A stretch of 64,000 nucleotides of DNA, from positions 157,837 to 221,836 of the forward strand of contig SCFE01000077.1 in the NCBI GenBank assembly GCA_004352715.1, written 5' to 3'. The stretch comes from Hofstenia miamia (Eukaryota; Xenacoelomorpha; Acoela). Made by a program: the position numbers and the translations under genes. Shown here in pieces: positions 50,510 to 63,431 of the stretch (position 1 is its first letter; every line of letters starts with the position of its first letter). The notes under the pieces were generated by a model, which saw nothing but the letters and a program-made list of their open reading frames with translations, was not told the DNA's origin and ran no database searches.

Positions 50510-52824
50510 CATGCCATGTCGGAGCTTATGTTTGAATTTTTTATCCATTCTATCTAAGAAAATATCGATGCTGTTAACAGCAGAAAGATTGCTGTTTGCT
50601 GTTAACAGCTTCTTGGAGCTGAATATGTCTTTTGTATATTCAAAAGGTTTTGGTTGCATATTTAATAAATATTGACATTGTAAATTTAAATGCTTTAGAT
50701 TATTCATATAGGAGTAATACTTCATTGCTTCTACTTAACCTTATCTATGCGACATATTTTAATGTGTCTATTATAATTCAGCTGTTTGTCTTTGAATGCC
50801 TTGATTATAACACCAATCACTATGTATAAATAATCAACAATTGTGATTTTTTTATTTTACAAATATATTACAAATTGTAAAGTTATTTTTAAGCGCAATG
50901 CATTTATTTAAGAATTTAATGAAATTTGAAAAATATCCCATGTGCTTATCAATCATTTAAAAAAAATTCATGCAATTCATTTTATTTATGTCTATTTTTA
51001 AAACATCCATTAATAAAATAAGGCAAAAGTGAAGCATTTAAGAACTACGTAGTGACCGATTACCAATTCATCCCGAAGCCTCCAGCTAAATGCCTGGAAC
51101 TTTGAAAGGAAATGTGTTAATTATAATATTGGACTAAAATAAATTAATTTTGTTTTAATATAAAGAAAATAATACTAAATTACTTAAGCAAATTGCAACC
51201 AACATGACATCTAATTGTCTGAGAATTCTCCCTTTACGCAGGTGAATGCAAAATAAAATGTCAACACATTTTAATTCTCTAAATTATCTGGTAAGATACG
51301 TATAACACTAATGAAAGCTTAACTGCATTTTACTAATATTCTGCTAAATATTGTAATAAATTTTCTTCTCATTTGAAATTAGTTTCAGCAGCAAAATATA
51401 TTTTGCAAATTAGTACTGATGAACAAAATTAAAAGAAAAATTTTCACAACCATCTAGTTTCTTGGAATTCAATTTTTCAGTTATATGCTTGTCCACAATG
51501 CTAATGTAGAATAGAAAAAACATGAATAAATTGCATTAAATTTGCTTAATTAATATATTTTTAGAGCCACTGATAGGGCGAAATTTACCTATACACAGAC
51601 ACTACATGCATTTACTTTGCAGGCCATGCACTGGTTATATGTGCTCAGCATTTATATACATATTTTAAATTTTTTTTTTCTAAACTATTATTGGGAATTT
51701 TAATATGCAAATTATTGAAAGTTTATTATTTAAATATATATTTCCTTATTGTTTTCCCACGCCAATAATTTAACATATCTTTGGTTTCAAGCCTTCATTT
51801 TTAAGACAGCTTATAAATATATCGTAATTTAACATTTAAGTGCCTAGGAATTTTTAAGAATATTTGATGTTTTCTTGAGTATTTGCACATTAAATGAAGT
51901 AGTTAAGATTAGTTGTTGCTACGATCGGCTTTAGGCTCCATGGTTACATGAACACTTGGTCAGAACTGAATTTGAAGCTTTTTGCAAATAATCATTTTTA
52001 GCATTACAACATCCCAGGATTTGTAAATTTCCTAATGCCCTTGGGAAATTGCTTCAGAAAATCTAGAAATGGTGATGAGTCTTTTTAAAAAGTTACAAGC
52101 AGTTTAATGTTAAAATGACCTATTTTGCTATTTTTTCAATGTTTCTGTACTTATGTATTTGCTTTCAATAAATAATATTTGTCGAAATATATTTTTATAA
52201 TTTATATTTTGGAACAATGCAATGGAAATGAATTCATCGTTTCAACATCAACGTGGAACGCATATCAAAACGTAATGCCAAAACAAAAGACCCAAAAATG
52301 ACTACAAATTTGGCGAATATGAATAGAAGTTTTCCTTAAAATAAATATAAAAAAGAAGATGAAGTAAGTGTAGCGCTTGATATCACCATGTCTGATTTCT
52401 TATTCAATGGACGTGAACGCTTTATGAGATACATTCGAGATAAATTTGATAAATATGAAGATGAATCTAATGAAACTGATGTCAGTGATTCGATTCTGCA
52501 TTGAAAGGTGCTCAGAACTTTTGTGCGGGAAGTTTCTAATAATTAATCAATAAAATTCATCAATGAAAGGAATGTTATTAAATATCATTTCAAAAATTCC
52601 AAATTTTAAATAGTTAAAAGCAGGAAACAAAGAAAGCATAAAAGCCGATATTTTATTCCTGACTTTTCAGATGTATATAAGTTTGTGAAAATGGAAAACT
52701 AACCAGTCTTTTATGAAAAGATTAAATAATATTATTGAAACTACATTTCCCAGCGTGAAAAAGAAGTTTTTGTTCATAATAACAAATTGTCCTTAAAATT
52801 TTATGCTTTATTTTAAAGAGAAAT
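50510..52824. other. anonymous AT-rich DNA
   Basis: No gene recognised. A less AT-rich patch at 52360-52503 reads on the plus strand as an acidic stretch (RFMRYIRDKFDKYEDESNE) ending in a stop, possibly a scrap of an element or exon, too short to name. Confidence 0.4.
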
Positions 52825-53180
52825 GTCCCAACCGATCTTGTCAACAAGCCGTAATTTCGGCTCTCCTCGGCTCGGCTCGTCACATAAAATCTTTCAATGA
52901 GGCTCGTTTCAGCTCGATATATATTTTTTAAAATATTTAGCTCTCAGAATTTTTTCCATTGCTCTTCCTATTATTTAATAAACATTTCTAAAATAAGACT
53001 AAAAGTAAGGAATCTTGAATGAAAAATTAAGAAAAATCTGCATGATCAAATTAACAAGCAGCACTATAAATTTGGTTTGCGTAAAAACGGCTCGTTTTGG
53101 GCTCGTTGTATATCCAATACTCTGCGCAAGCTCGACTCGGCTCGTTAGAAGCTCGGCTCGTTGACAAGTCTGGTCCCAAA
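52825..53180 (-). mobile_element. CGAGCC-ended MITE, longest copy, 8-bp target duplication
   Basis: Element body 52833-53172 (340 bp). The right end read outward on the minus strand is CAGACTTGTCAACGAGCC followed by several CGAGC/GAGCCGAG modules. The left end is CGATCTTGTCAACAAGCCG followed by CTCGGCTCGGCTCG. Target duplications GTCCCAAC (52825-52832) and GTCCCAAA (53173-53180) match at 7 of 8. About 60 bases at each end are GC-rich palindromic modules, and the middle is AT-rich and noncoding. This copy best shows the family structure. Confidence 0.85.
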
Positions 53181-55818
53181 TATTCACCAAAGTGAACGTC
53201 TCTAGGCATAAGATATATTATAATTTGATATCATATAACAAATATTGTAAATTTTAATTTCTACAAGTTTCAAATGATGTGTAGCTAGGCCTACGTCAAT
53301 TTTTAGAATTAGATAGTATAAATAGTAATCTGCCAAGGTGGTTGAAAGACCCCGGGGAAAGACCAACTCACACTAGATGCCACCTCGTTTCTTGAAGGCA
53401 ATTAATAGATTGGTCTATTTGAAAAATATGCCTACTAGTAAGTTACTTTTAACTAGAAAATTTCAGATTAATTATTAGTTCGAGCAGAAAAGTATTTGCT
53501 AATCATTATCATCAAGAGATGGAGTAATTTACCTTAAATTTCAAAATTTGAGTGTATTTTTGGATGCAAAACTAAGTTTTATGAGATATAAATGCGTTAA
53601 TAACAAGCTCATTTAATAAATATTCTTCCATAGAAACGAATAATTGATAAAGAGGAAATATTAATTGCTTCAAGGTATTGCTTTTTGGACACTGTTAATT
53701 ACATCACGACATCAAAGGTAAATATCCTTAAGATATTTTGCAATTATAGGTAAGGATACATTCACCACTATTAATTAAATAACTTCACAAAGGCATTTGC
53801 AATTCATATTTTAGTTTCACATATTTGAATGAATTAAATGAAAATTTGGAGGTTGAATAACTATATCACATGTATTTGTAAGAATTGGTTTTTGTTAATT
53901 TCTGTTTATTTCTTCAAAACAAGGTTATGAAAAACATCTTGCAAACCAGATGAGATTTGCCTAATTCAAAATAAAATGTGCAAACGCAGACAAAATAAAT
54001 ATAAATTCATTTCAGTGCTTTATACGATTATTTGGAATTGGATTCCTACAGTAGTATTATTGACCATCTTCTGCTATGGAATGATGTTTTAATTCAAAGA
54101 AATAGAATAGATATTGGGTTGTATAATTTTGACATAGGAATATAGTAGAAAATTTTTCCAAGTGAATTATTATTTCTTAAATAGGCCTAATTTTTAAGTA
54201 TATTTCTCAATTAGTAATGCAGTAGAGTTAATTTTAATAAGAATGTGGGACTTTTGCATTATATCGTATTATTATTTTTTCCACGAACTGTTTATAAGCA
54301 AACAAGGATAAAAAAATTAGTCATAAAAAAACCTATGTGTTAACGGAATTAATTTAGTTAAATTTCAAGTTGTAAGTCTTCAACAGTAAGTAGGGCGCTA
54401 CAAAACGTATTTGAAATAGAAAATAAAGCAAGAACAAAGTCATATATAAAGGATTTGATTGTTGCATTAGTAAATAAACAAACCTTCGAAGAAAAGTTTC
54501 AATATATTTATACATACGCTTTGAGAAGAAGTTCAAAGTATCAATAAATGAGATTTGAAACCAGAATTTATTCTGATATCTCATTGAAATAGTCCTACAA
54601 AATTAATCAATTAAAATGAAAACCAATCTGGATTATAACACTATACTAATTACTATTGTTTCCACATATAGTGATTATACAGATGATTCTTCCAAGTAAA
54701 CATTTTAGGTAAATTTAACAAAAGAATTCTGAATGTTGACCAAAATTTTACATCTTGCCACAAATCCTAACGCCGTCTCGTATCTGACGTTACAGTTCCG
54801 TAAGTCGGTGCATTGTATTCGGGAATACACCAATTGTTCCCAATTGCTCATCCTTGAATTTAACGATTTATAGCCAGATGCAGTGAGATATTCAAGGGAC
54901 AAAGGTGGATGTCTCTCCTCCTGGTTTCCAAGATTGATGTTTTTGGCTAGGATAAAAAGCTTCGCAATGAAAACTAGCATAGCAGGCAATGGAACCAAAA
55001 TTCAATGGCTAAAAATATATTTTAAGACATTTTATTCTTTGAGCATTTTGTTGTATTGAGTGCTGAAGATTCATTAACAAACATTTCTTCAAGTATTTTT
55101 CGACTGTTTCAAAAGTAAAAGTTATAAAGTAAAACGTAAAAATGTTCTCATTCTTAAGTTTTCTTACCCATTTTATTGTATAGAATTTAATCGTCATTAT
55201 TCCTTGCACTTATAGTCCAAATCATCGAAATGAATAAATTTTATTCCATATGGTGTTTTGTGTATGATATTGTTTGATGTCGTTTTTATATGAAATATGC
55301 TAAATTTAACTAAGAAAGTCCACCTACTTTATATTACTATATTGTCTTGTTATTCTAGTTGTCTTTGTATTCTGTAAAATATTTAAAGTACTAAAAATTA
55401 TGATGTTAAATTTTTTTTTAATGTTTTTTTGTGCTTGTAATATAAATTCATAATTTTGTAAAAACAGAAATCTAGATGTTTCGTATTCGGTATCTAATTA
55501 GAAAATATTGATACGAATAACTAAATTAAATATAACTTCTTCGGGTATATTCTATATATTATTAATTCCATTTTATGAATATTTAATTAGTTTCCTGCTT
55601 TCTTGCTACTTAGCTCGTACAAAGCGTAATATTGAAATTAAAATAATGAACTTAAAGCATTAACAATATGCAATCCACTGCGATATCATCCATTGTCGAA
55701 AATACCGAGAAGCCAATCAATACGACTTCAGTAAAATAAAAGAGGTACTCTCTTATCTAAATTGGTTTTAAGTGCTGAACGTAATAAATAACTAGGACTA
55801 TATTTTGACTGTTTATTA
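53181..55818. other. mostly anonymous DNA with one coding-like island
   Basis: The patch 54740-55000 has noticeably more balanced composition than its flanks and is open on the minus strand for 97 codons (54705-54998). Other frames also look plausible, so strand and identity are undecided (see findings). The remainder shows nothing recognised. Confidence 0.4.
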
Positions 55819-55956
55819 ATATACATATCTACTGCTGCTTAACATATTAAAGCTATTTTCAACGCCTTTTCAAAACAGTGCCCAAAATTATTGTGAAAGA
55901 TTTTCTTCATTAAATGCAAAGACTGTCAAATATGTACAGCGTTGGGACAATATTCA

Positions 55957-55990
<34 letters not shown>

Positions 55991-56075
55991 NATATACATA
56001 TCTACTGCTGCTTAACATATTAAAGCTATTTTCAACGCTTTTCAAAAACAGTGCCAAAATTATTGTTGAATAATA
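55819..56075. repeat. short direct duplication around a single-n junction
   Basis: Sequence from 55819 (ATATACATATCTACTGCTGC) is repeated from 55992, directly after a TA run and the lone n at 55991. Similarity lasts about 80 bases, with small indels in A and C runs. Same arrangement as the larger n-separated duplications. Confidence 0.85.
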
Positions 56076-56306
56076 TATATATTACATAATACTAAATATT
56101 AATGTTTTATAAGACCACTCACTCCCATTAGGATGGAGCATCCGACCTAAAAATTTAGTGGAACTGGAACAAAATGTTTTTGAGACGACCCAAAAATGAA
56201 GAAACTGAAACCATAGTTTTCATAATATTGATTGTAGAGGTAACACTGGAAGCAATGGTACTATGGGCTCAGAAAATTTCATGGGACTAAGTGAGACTTC
56301 ACATGC

Positions 56307-56343
<37 letters not shown>

Positions 56344-59340
56344 TGTTATGAATTTTGCTTCATTTAGCATTAGCTGAAAAATGAATTTTTAAATATAATT
56401 GAGGAAGATAATATATTTGTGTACAAATATATTGTCCTCAACTTTTTAGATTCCGAGATTGAAATTCAATTCTAAATAAATGCACAGAAACCTTTTGATA
56501 TGTTTAGTAGATGTACGGTTTTTGCAAAAGATCGCTTCATAGTGACCAGCCTGTTGGAAAAAATATTAATAAGGCCACAGTTTTCATAGTAATTTATAAA
56601 GTGTGTTGAAATTATTAATTTATGTCTGGATTAATATTTGCAAAATTCAAAATGCATCTAAGAAAATTTTATCCAATGCAAAATATATTTGCTTAAAAAA
56701 ATTTTAAAATGTTAATTTAAAAAGACTACAATTCCTTTATAAAATTCAATAATGGGTGTTTTGAAATGTTTTTTTACAGTAAAAAGCACCCACAGTCTTG
56801 TAATGATCTTATTCTTCAAGACGTTTTTGTTTGAAATTCCCAGGAAACGTGTTTGTTTATTCAGAAACATCCTCTGATAACGGATATAAATTCTTAGCAA
56901 TTAAAAAAGCATCTCAAAAGGTGTAGGTTGAAGTTTTGCAGAATGCTAGATATTGTATTTTACAAGGAATATAATATAAAAGATACCCTAAAAGAAAAAT
57001 TGTAGTATTTGAATTCCAGTTTATAGAGTGTAACAGATTTCAAAGTGACAGGAAGCGCATTTAACAGGAAATAAATGGATACATGTGCTTTTATAAATAA
57101 TCAAATCACAGTAAGTTAACATGAATTAACCAAATTGCTTTTTTAAACTTTAATGTGTGACAACTTTGAAGTCGTAAGGCCAGGAAACAAAGCATTTATA
57201 TGCAAATTATATGTGTCTGTGCTTTCCTACAATGTTATTGATCCAACACTTGTTTTTCACAAGCAACTATAAATGCAAACTCATTTTTATATTACTCTTT
57301 AGAAAAGCAGTTTGTCTTAAAATATTTTACCGTAGCCTCTCGAAGTGTATTTTTAATGTTTTTTTGAAAGACAAGTTTCAAATAAAATTTATTAATTGGC
57401 GTTCCACAGAGTTTTAGTAACATTTTTCAACAGCAATAACATTTTTAAATTATCTAATAGAAAATTATTAACACAAATAAGGGTATTTTTAATTTGCAAA
57501 TTCACAGTAATATTTATTTTTATTTTCAAGCTTTTCCTTTGATTTTAAAATAATTAGAAAGCTAACTGCAGTGGTTACATCTTTTATCAATTATAATATT
57601 AACTTCTTTATAATTAAATTAGTCGACAACTATGTAGGCTTATTATAAATTATTTGTATTGTACTTCAGTCAATTGGACATCCTTCAAACTCCATACAAA
57701 TTAATCAAATTAGTTTTTCTCAACAGATAGATATGCATGCAAACAAATGAATATTTCTTTATAAATTGTGCAGAAGTTATTGCAAACACTTTATATTAAT
57801 GGAATCCCTATTAATGACTTGCTTCGGAGCAAACATTTTCTTAAAAATTTTAACAAATATTTGAAAATTATGAAAAATACTGACTTGACACTTTATTAAT
57901 AGCAATTTTTGTGGATATTTATCAAAATAATTGCAGGGTATTTTAAATCAAAATTAAAATCTTGTTTTATAGTCAGATACAGCGGGTAGCGTTTTGTTCA
58001 GTCGTGTGGCAACATTGCCTGTATCGGCAAAAGACTCACCGCTGTTGTTGTGTACCAAAATAATAAAGATGACGTACATGGCAAATAATTTTTGAACGTT
58101 TAAGATTTTGATTTCTGATCACATAGTATACAAAACAATGCGCTCGAATGTGGTATTCGTACATTTCTTTCTGCAAAAAACATATATTTTAAACTTACGT
58201 TGTAAAGATCATTGATATACAAACACATATTTATTCGAAACAATGTAATGAGCCTAGATGATTTTTTCTGGAATTACTTTATATCTACCATTTGACAAAT
58301 ATTTGTTCTAGTTTATTGTTAGTTTTTATTCTAAATATTTTTATTTTTCAGGTGGAAATAATTTTTAATTCTATTTGTACTCGCTCTATTCACGGTTTAA
58401 GGTTGATGTTGTAAATAGGTTGATTTCTGTGAATTTGATTTGTTTTGTACGACAACTGTTATCATTTTATAAATATCGTAAAATAAATACATGACATTAA
58501 TTGTAAGAAGCATCTATGGAAATATGAATGTTGATATTCTTAGTTATTTCCAATGCCCGCCATATTGTAGGGAAAGCAAAACAACAAACGTAATCATTGT
58601 AAATTTTAGCTGTATTCAAAACTTGTAAATCCCGAGATTTTGGATTGTAAATGTGTGACCAACAGTTTAATTCTTTTATATATATAGTTTAATTTTTTAG
58701 TATAAGGAAATGATAAAATAATATAGTACATTAACAAAACTGTTATTGCTGTAAAATATTGTTGTTGACATTTAGGAAATGTTAATTTCTTGCTAAATTT
58801 TGAAATTCGTATGCAAAATATTGATTTGGCAAGTCAGAACAGGTTTACTGGTCAATAATTCGCTGTTTGTGAATGAGTCAATTTCTAGTTTTCATTTTTT
58901 AACTTTAACAATGTTATTACATAAAGATATTGCTCATGTTCAAAAATGACAATATTTTAGGCTTAATAGAATTTTTCAATAATCAATCGCAGTTTTCGTT
59001 CATTGTAAATGTAATGAATGAATTAATGATTTGACTGGGAGAAATGCAGGAATATCCATTAACACCTTCATTCATAAATCAAGGAAGAAAATAGGGAAAT
59101 CATGAGTAAATTGTTTAAGTGATTGTGTTTTTGAACAAGTTCGAGTGAATCAGGAACACTTATCTTAATTTGACGAGGAAGTCATAGAGAGACCAAAGAT
59201 TAATTTGCCTCTTACATTCAATGATGCATACAATTAACTTCCGGTTTCCAAACGCACTTTAGATTATCAGTGGAAGTTTCCTAAAAATCAAGCAAACTCT
59301 CTCCCGTGGAGTTACTACTAAATGTAGATTGGTCCTGAAC
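56076..59340. other. anonymous AT-rich DNA
   Basis: Includes a (TA)n run at about 56310-56340. Open stretches of 60-70 codons lack domains. Nothing else recognised. Confidence 0.45.
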
Positions 59341-60360
59341 TTATATATATATATATATATNNNNNNNNNNNNNNNNNNNNNNNNNNNNNNNNNNNNNNNN
59401 NNNNNNNNNNNNNNNNNNNNNNNNNNNNNNNNNNNNNNNNNNNNNNNNNNNNNNNNNNNNNNNNNNNNNNNNNNNNNNNNNNNNNNNNNNNNNNNNNNNN
59501 NNNNNNNNNNNNNNNNNNNNNNNNNNNNNNNNNNNNNNNNNNNNNNNNNNNNNNNNNNNNNNNNNNNNNNNNNNNNNNNNNNNNNNNNNNNNNNNNNNNN
59601 NNNNNNNNNNNNNNNNNNNNNNNNNNNNNNNNNNNNNNNNNNNNNNNNNNNNNNNNNNNNNNNNNNNNNNNNNNNNNNNNNNNNNNNNNNNNNNNNNNNN
59701 NNNNNNNNNNNNNNNNNNNNNNNNNNNNNNNNNNNNNNNNNNNNNNNNNNNNNNNNNNNNNNNNNNNNNNNNNNNNNNNNNNNNNNNNNNNNNNNNNNNN
59801 NNNNNNNNNNNNNNNNNNNNNNNNNNNNNNNNNNNNNNNNNNNNNNNNNNNNNNNNNNNNNNNNNNNNNNNNNNNNNNNNNNNNNNNNNNNNNNNNNNNN
59901 NNNNNNNNNNNNNNNNNNNNNNNNNNNNNNNNNNNNNNNNNNNNNNNNNNNNNNNNNNNNNNNNNNNNNNNNNNNNNNNNNNNNNNNNNNNNNNNNNNNN
60001 NNNNNNNNNNNNNNNNNNNNNNNNNNNNNNNNNNNNNNNNNNNNNNNNNNNNNNNNNNNNNNNNNNNNNNNNNNNNNNNNNNNNNNNNNNNNNNNNNNNN
60101 NNNNNNNNNNNNNNNNNNNNNNNNNNNNNNNNNNNNNNNNNNNNNNNNNNNNNNNNNNNNNNNNNNNNNNNNNNNNNNNNNNNNNNNNNNNNNNNNNNNN
60201 NNNNNNNNNNNNNNNNNNNNNNNNNNNNNNNNNNNNNNNNNNNNNNNNNNNNNNNNNNNNNNNNNNNNNNNNNNNNNNNNNNNNNNNNNNNNNNNNNNNN
60301 NNNNNNNNNNNNNNNNNNNNNNNNNNNNNNNNNNNNNNNNNNNNNNNNNNNNNNNNNNNN
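59341..60360. other. (TA)n tract and 1000-N gap inside a LINE
   Basis: A TA run (59342-59360) is followed by exactly 1000 N. The gap hides the rest of the RT, including the catalytic YxDD box, and the 3' end of the minus-strand LINE. Confidence 0.9.
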
Positions 60361-61560
60361 ATGTTGTGCTAAAATCTATATATAATGTAGATATGATTTT
60401 ATTTTCATCAAATTCTTTATAGACAATATCTAAATATGATAATAATTGTGCAACAGTTGATCTTTTATAGGTAAAACCAAATTGATTATTTGATAGAGAA
60501 TTTCTTATGATGGGATAAAGATTCCAAAATATAATCCTTTCAAATATGAGTCCAATCTTAGGCAAAATACTAATTGGTCTATAGTTCTTAAAAATTTGTT
60601 TTACATCCACTTTTTAAAATTGGTGTAATATAAGATCTTTTCCATATATTTGGAATTGAGCAATTCTGTATGCAATTTTTAAAAAGATTTAAGATATGAA
60701 CGGAAAGTTCATTTTTAAATTCATATATAAATTTAGCAGGTATATCATCTAATCCACATCCACTTAGCGTAATCATATCTAAAAGTTTACAAACCATATC
60801 TAAGTTTATTTGGAATTTCATTATATGTTTGTAATTCAAAAGAAGAAAAAATTCGTCGTTTTCTTCGTAAACAGAGGAAAAGTAGTTGTTAAATAAATTG
60901 CTAGCATGTAGTGGAGCTTCTGCAATAATTTCTTCAAAATATATTGGGAGTGGAATGGGTGATTGATTCAGAGATTGTAAAAATTTAAAACATTTATTGA
61001 TATTTTTTGCAGAACACAGACTTTCAATGAATAAAAACTTTATCTAATTCAGCAGATAGAAATACATCGTTACATAATTGATAATAGATTTCATTTGGTT
61101 TTAGTAGTTTTTTTATAAATAATTGCATCTATTAAATAAATGAATTGTGTGAGATGTAAAATATGATTGAAAATCATTTCGTTTATTTCTCTTCTTAGGA
61201 ACATGTAGTTGAATACTTTTAAATAATTCATTGTACCAGAAATTTGTGTATATTTCTGTATCTTTTGACATCTCATTAAACGAAAACAATGAACATAGGT
61301 AAAATGCCGTTAGGTTTTTATGATCTATCAAATTAAACGAAAATTTTGATTTACTAATTGATTTATCATTTATATTAGGAAGTGAAATATTAGTGTTCAG
61401 GAATATAATACAATGATCAGAGAAGCTTAGCATAGGAGATATGAAACAATTTTCATCATTTTCCAAATTAGTATCATTTATAAATATTAAATCAAGAGTA
61501 TTTCCATTGATATGTGTTGGCTAAAGTATTTAGGTTACCAGCTTGATCAAGTTTATTGCG
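60361..61560 (-). mobile_element. LINE: AP-type endonuclease, linker and RT start; frameshifted
   Basis: On the minus strand from right to left: the end of an exo/endonuclease/phosphatase domain with HINGNTLDLIFIN (about 61465-61510) and SDHCIIF (about 61400-61422), the catalytic His block of LINE endonucleases. Next is a linker with SNLFNNYFSSVYEE and DIPAKFIYEF (60700-60900), then KRSYITPILKSG. The RT fingers follow, with KNYRPISILP, QFGF and LYIDFS at 60361-60590. This order is that of jockey/CR1-like non-LTR retrotransposons. The frame is broken at about 61525 (before the HINGN block), within the linker near 61050-61300, and at about 60600 just before NYRPIS. The copy is therefore inactive. 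It is less decayed than the other two LINE pieces in the window and may be a different family. ORF1 was not seen. Confidence 0.85.
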
Positions 61561-62229
61561 TAAGTCATTCAATTTTAAATTTATAAGTTATTTAATTTTT
61601 TTTCTACAATTCGCTTTTGACTAATATCAAAAACAATTAGACAAGTAAAACACCTAACCAATTCTTTGGAGCAAAAAAGTTGGAACAATTTTACTCTTTA
61701 ACTTTATATTATACTGAACACTGAAAATCATTCCTTAATTATTTCTATTTGCAAGCAAGCCACAAAAAATCGTCAATTCTTAATTTCGTATATCATTTGA
61801 GGGTATTAAATAATTTCTATATTCACATTAGTAATGTCACTGGGTAGAGCTTTAATCACTTATGTATTTAGGCTTATCGCATATTGCACCTATTGATCAA
61901 TTTTGTTGCTTTGTTTACAAGTTTAGGTATTTATTTCAACAACAACAAATTCTCCAGAGCCTTGCCGTAAAGTTTGTTAGAGCTTTTCATGCATAACAAA
62001 CTCCAAAGCAATCTTGTATCTGGAGATATACAAACTACTTTTTTGAAAGTTTTTTCAAGGTTGAAGGATATTTTATCAATACTCGATCCTTCACAGTTCT
62101 GAAATTCAATAGGCGTTTGCTCGGCTTTCACTTCTAATATAGGACGATTGCGCCAGTACACTATACTATATGCTACCCTGTTAACAAAAATAGTGTCGCT
62201 TATTTTAACTCAAGCTTAAGTTTTAAGAT
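61561..62229. other. unassigned sequence between LINE and hAT remnants
   Basis: A 76-codon minus-strand open stretch (61931-62161) has more balanced codon content than average but no recognised domain. It may be part of an element. Nothing else recognised. Confidence 0.35.
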
Positions 62230-62355
62230 ATGCTTCTCTCTAGTGCTAGTGTAGAGAGATCCTTCATTAACTATTGCAACATTTTAACTCATAAACGTAT
62301 AAGCATAACAGAAGAAAGCTTGTCTAAGCATCTATACATTATTATTAATAATTGG
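62230..62355 (+). pseudogene. hAT transposase fragment, C-terminal dimerisation domain
   Basis: The 42-codon stretch contains SSASVERSF, then N-NILTHKR-SITEESLSKHLYI, the strongly conserved hAT dimerisation motif (S--S-ERSFS, followed by KR--L--E---L). It lies at the C-terminus of hAT transposases. No catalytic core is recognised upstream and reading continues into unrelated residues, so this is a truncated remnant. It shares strand with the zinc-finger remnant 1.2 kb downstream. The order (C-terminal part first) means two separate copies or a rearrangement. Confidence 0.8.
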
Positions 62356-62474
62356 CAATTGAATTCACTTTCTTTTGAATTCACATTGTCTTTTGTTTTT
62401 GCAGAAAAAGCAGAATTCTTGGAGACAAAGGAAAGCACAACCTAATTTGTTCAATTTTTGCAAGCAAATTATCG

Positions 62475-63015
62475 GAACACCAGTAATTTTATATTTTCAT
62501 AAAATCGTACCCACCGTCCAAAAGTTATCAACTTTCATAATTCTGCTTAGTGAGAGCCCACCTATATGCATACTATGTTAAAAAAATTAAGGCTCATAAA
62601 TAGCATTTGATGAATTTAAGACAAGTTGCTCATCATCATATAGTTCCAAAATAAAATCCAAAGCGACAATAATTCCGTAAGTATCCACTTCTCAACCGCT
62701 CTACTTGATGCATTCAAAACGTAGAATTTTGTTGTTATAGAACACCAGTAATTTTATATTTTCATAAAATCGTACCCACCGTCCAAAAGTTATCAACTTT
62801 CATAATTCTGCTTAGTGAGAGCCCACCTATATGCATACTATGTTAAAAAATTAAGGCTCATAAATAGCATTTGATGAATTTAAGACAAGTTGCTCATCAT
62901 CATCATATAGTTCCAAAATAAAATCCAAAGCGACAATAATTCCGTAAGTATCCACTTCTCAACCGCTCTACTTGATGCATTCAAAACGTAGAATTTTGTT
63001 GTTATAGAACACCAG
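62475..63015. repeat. 265-bp tandem repeat, two full units and a stub
   Basis: Units start at 62475 and 62740 (GAACACCAGTAATTTT) and a third begins at 63007 (GAACACCAG) and diverges at once. Units are nearly identical, differing in an ATC trinucleotide count (about 62630 versus 62897) and one A. Near-identity means a recent duplication or an allelic join, here without an n. Confidence 0.9.
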
Positions 63016-63431
63016 CATTGGATTAACCACCAAGGAAAATATATACGTGCTTTTGCCATCAATGCAAGGGGCAACAAAGAGATGTTCATAGTCGCATTTT
63101 CATTGTTAGCATAGTATTGAATGAAAGTATTCGAGTTGTTTAGACGTTTCAGATCTCAATGTTGACTCGTTTAAAATAATTTATTTCACATTTTCTTTTC
63201 TGAAGTATCATCTTAAGCGTCCATATTTCCAAAAGAATCACATCAATTCATCATCTCTATCATGACAAGTAACTGCAAATGCAATAAATACTTTAGCTAT
63301 TTCAGATGTCACACGCAGGTTCAACAAGTACATTTTCTGAAATAGAAATGCACTGCAAAAAATGGTAGTGTAGCCGGCCATGGTGATGATGATGAAGTAA
63401 ATAACACTATGACAACTGATTCAAGGTTGGT

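Noticed and set aside
61931-62161. 76-codon minus-strand stretch as the N-terminal part of the adjacent LINE
   Set aside because: No endonuclease motif and no link to the LINE frame. It could equally be unrelated.
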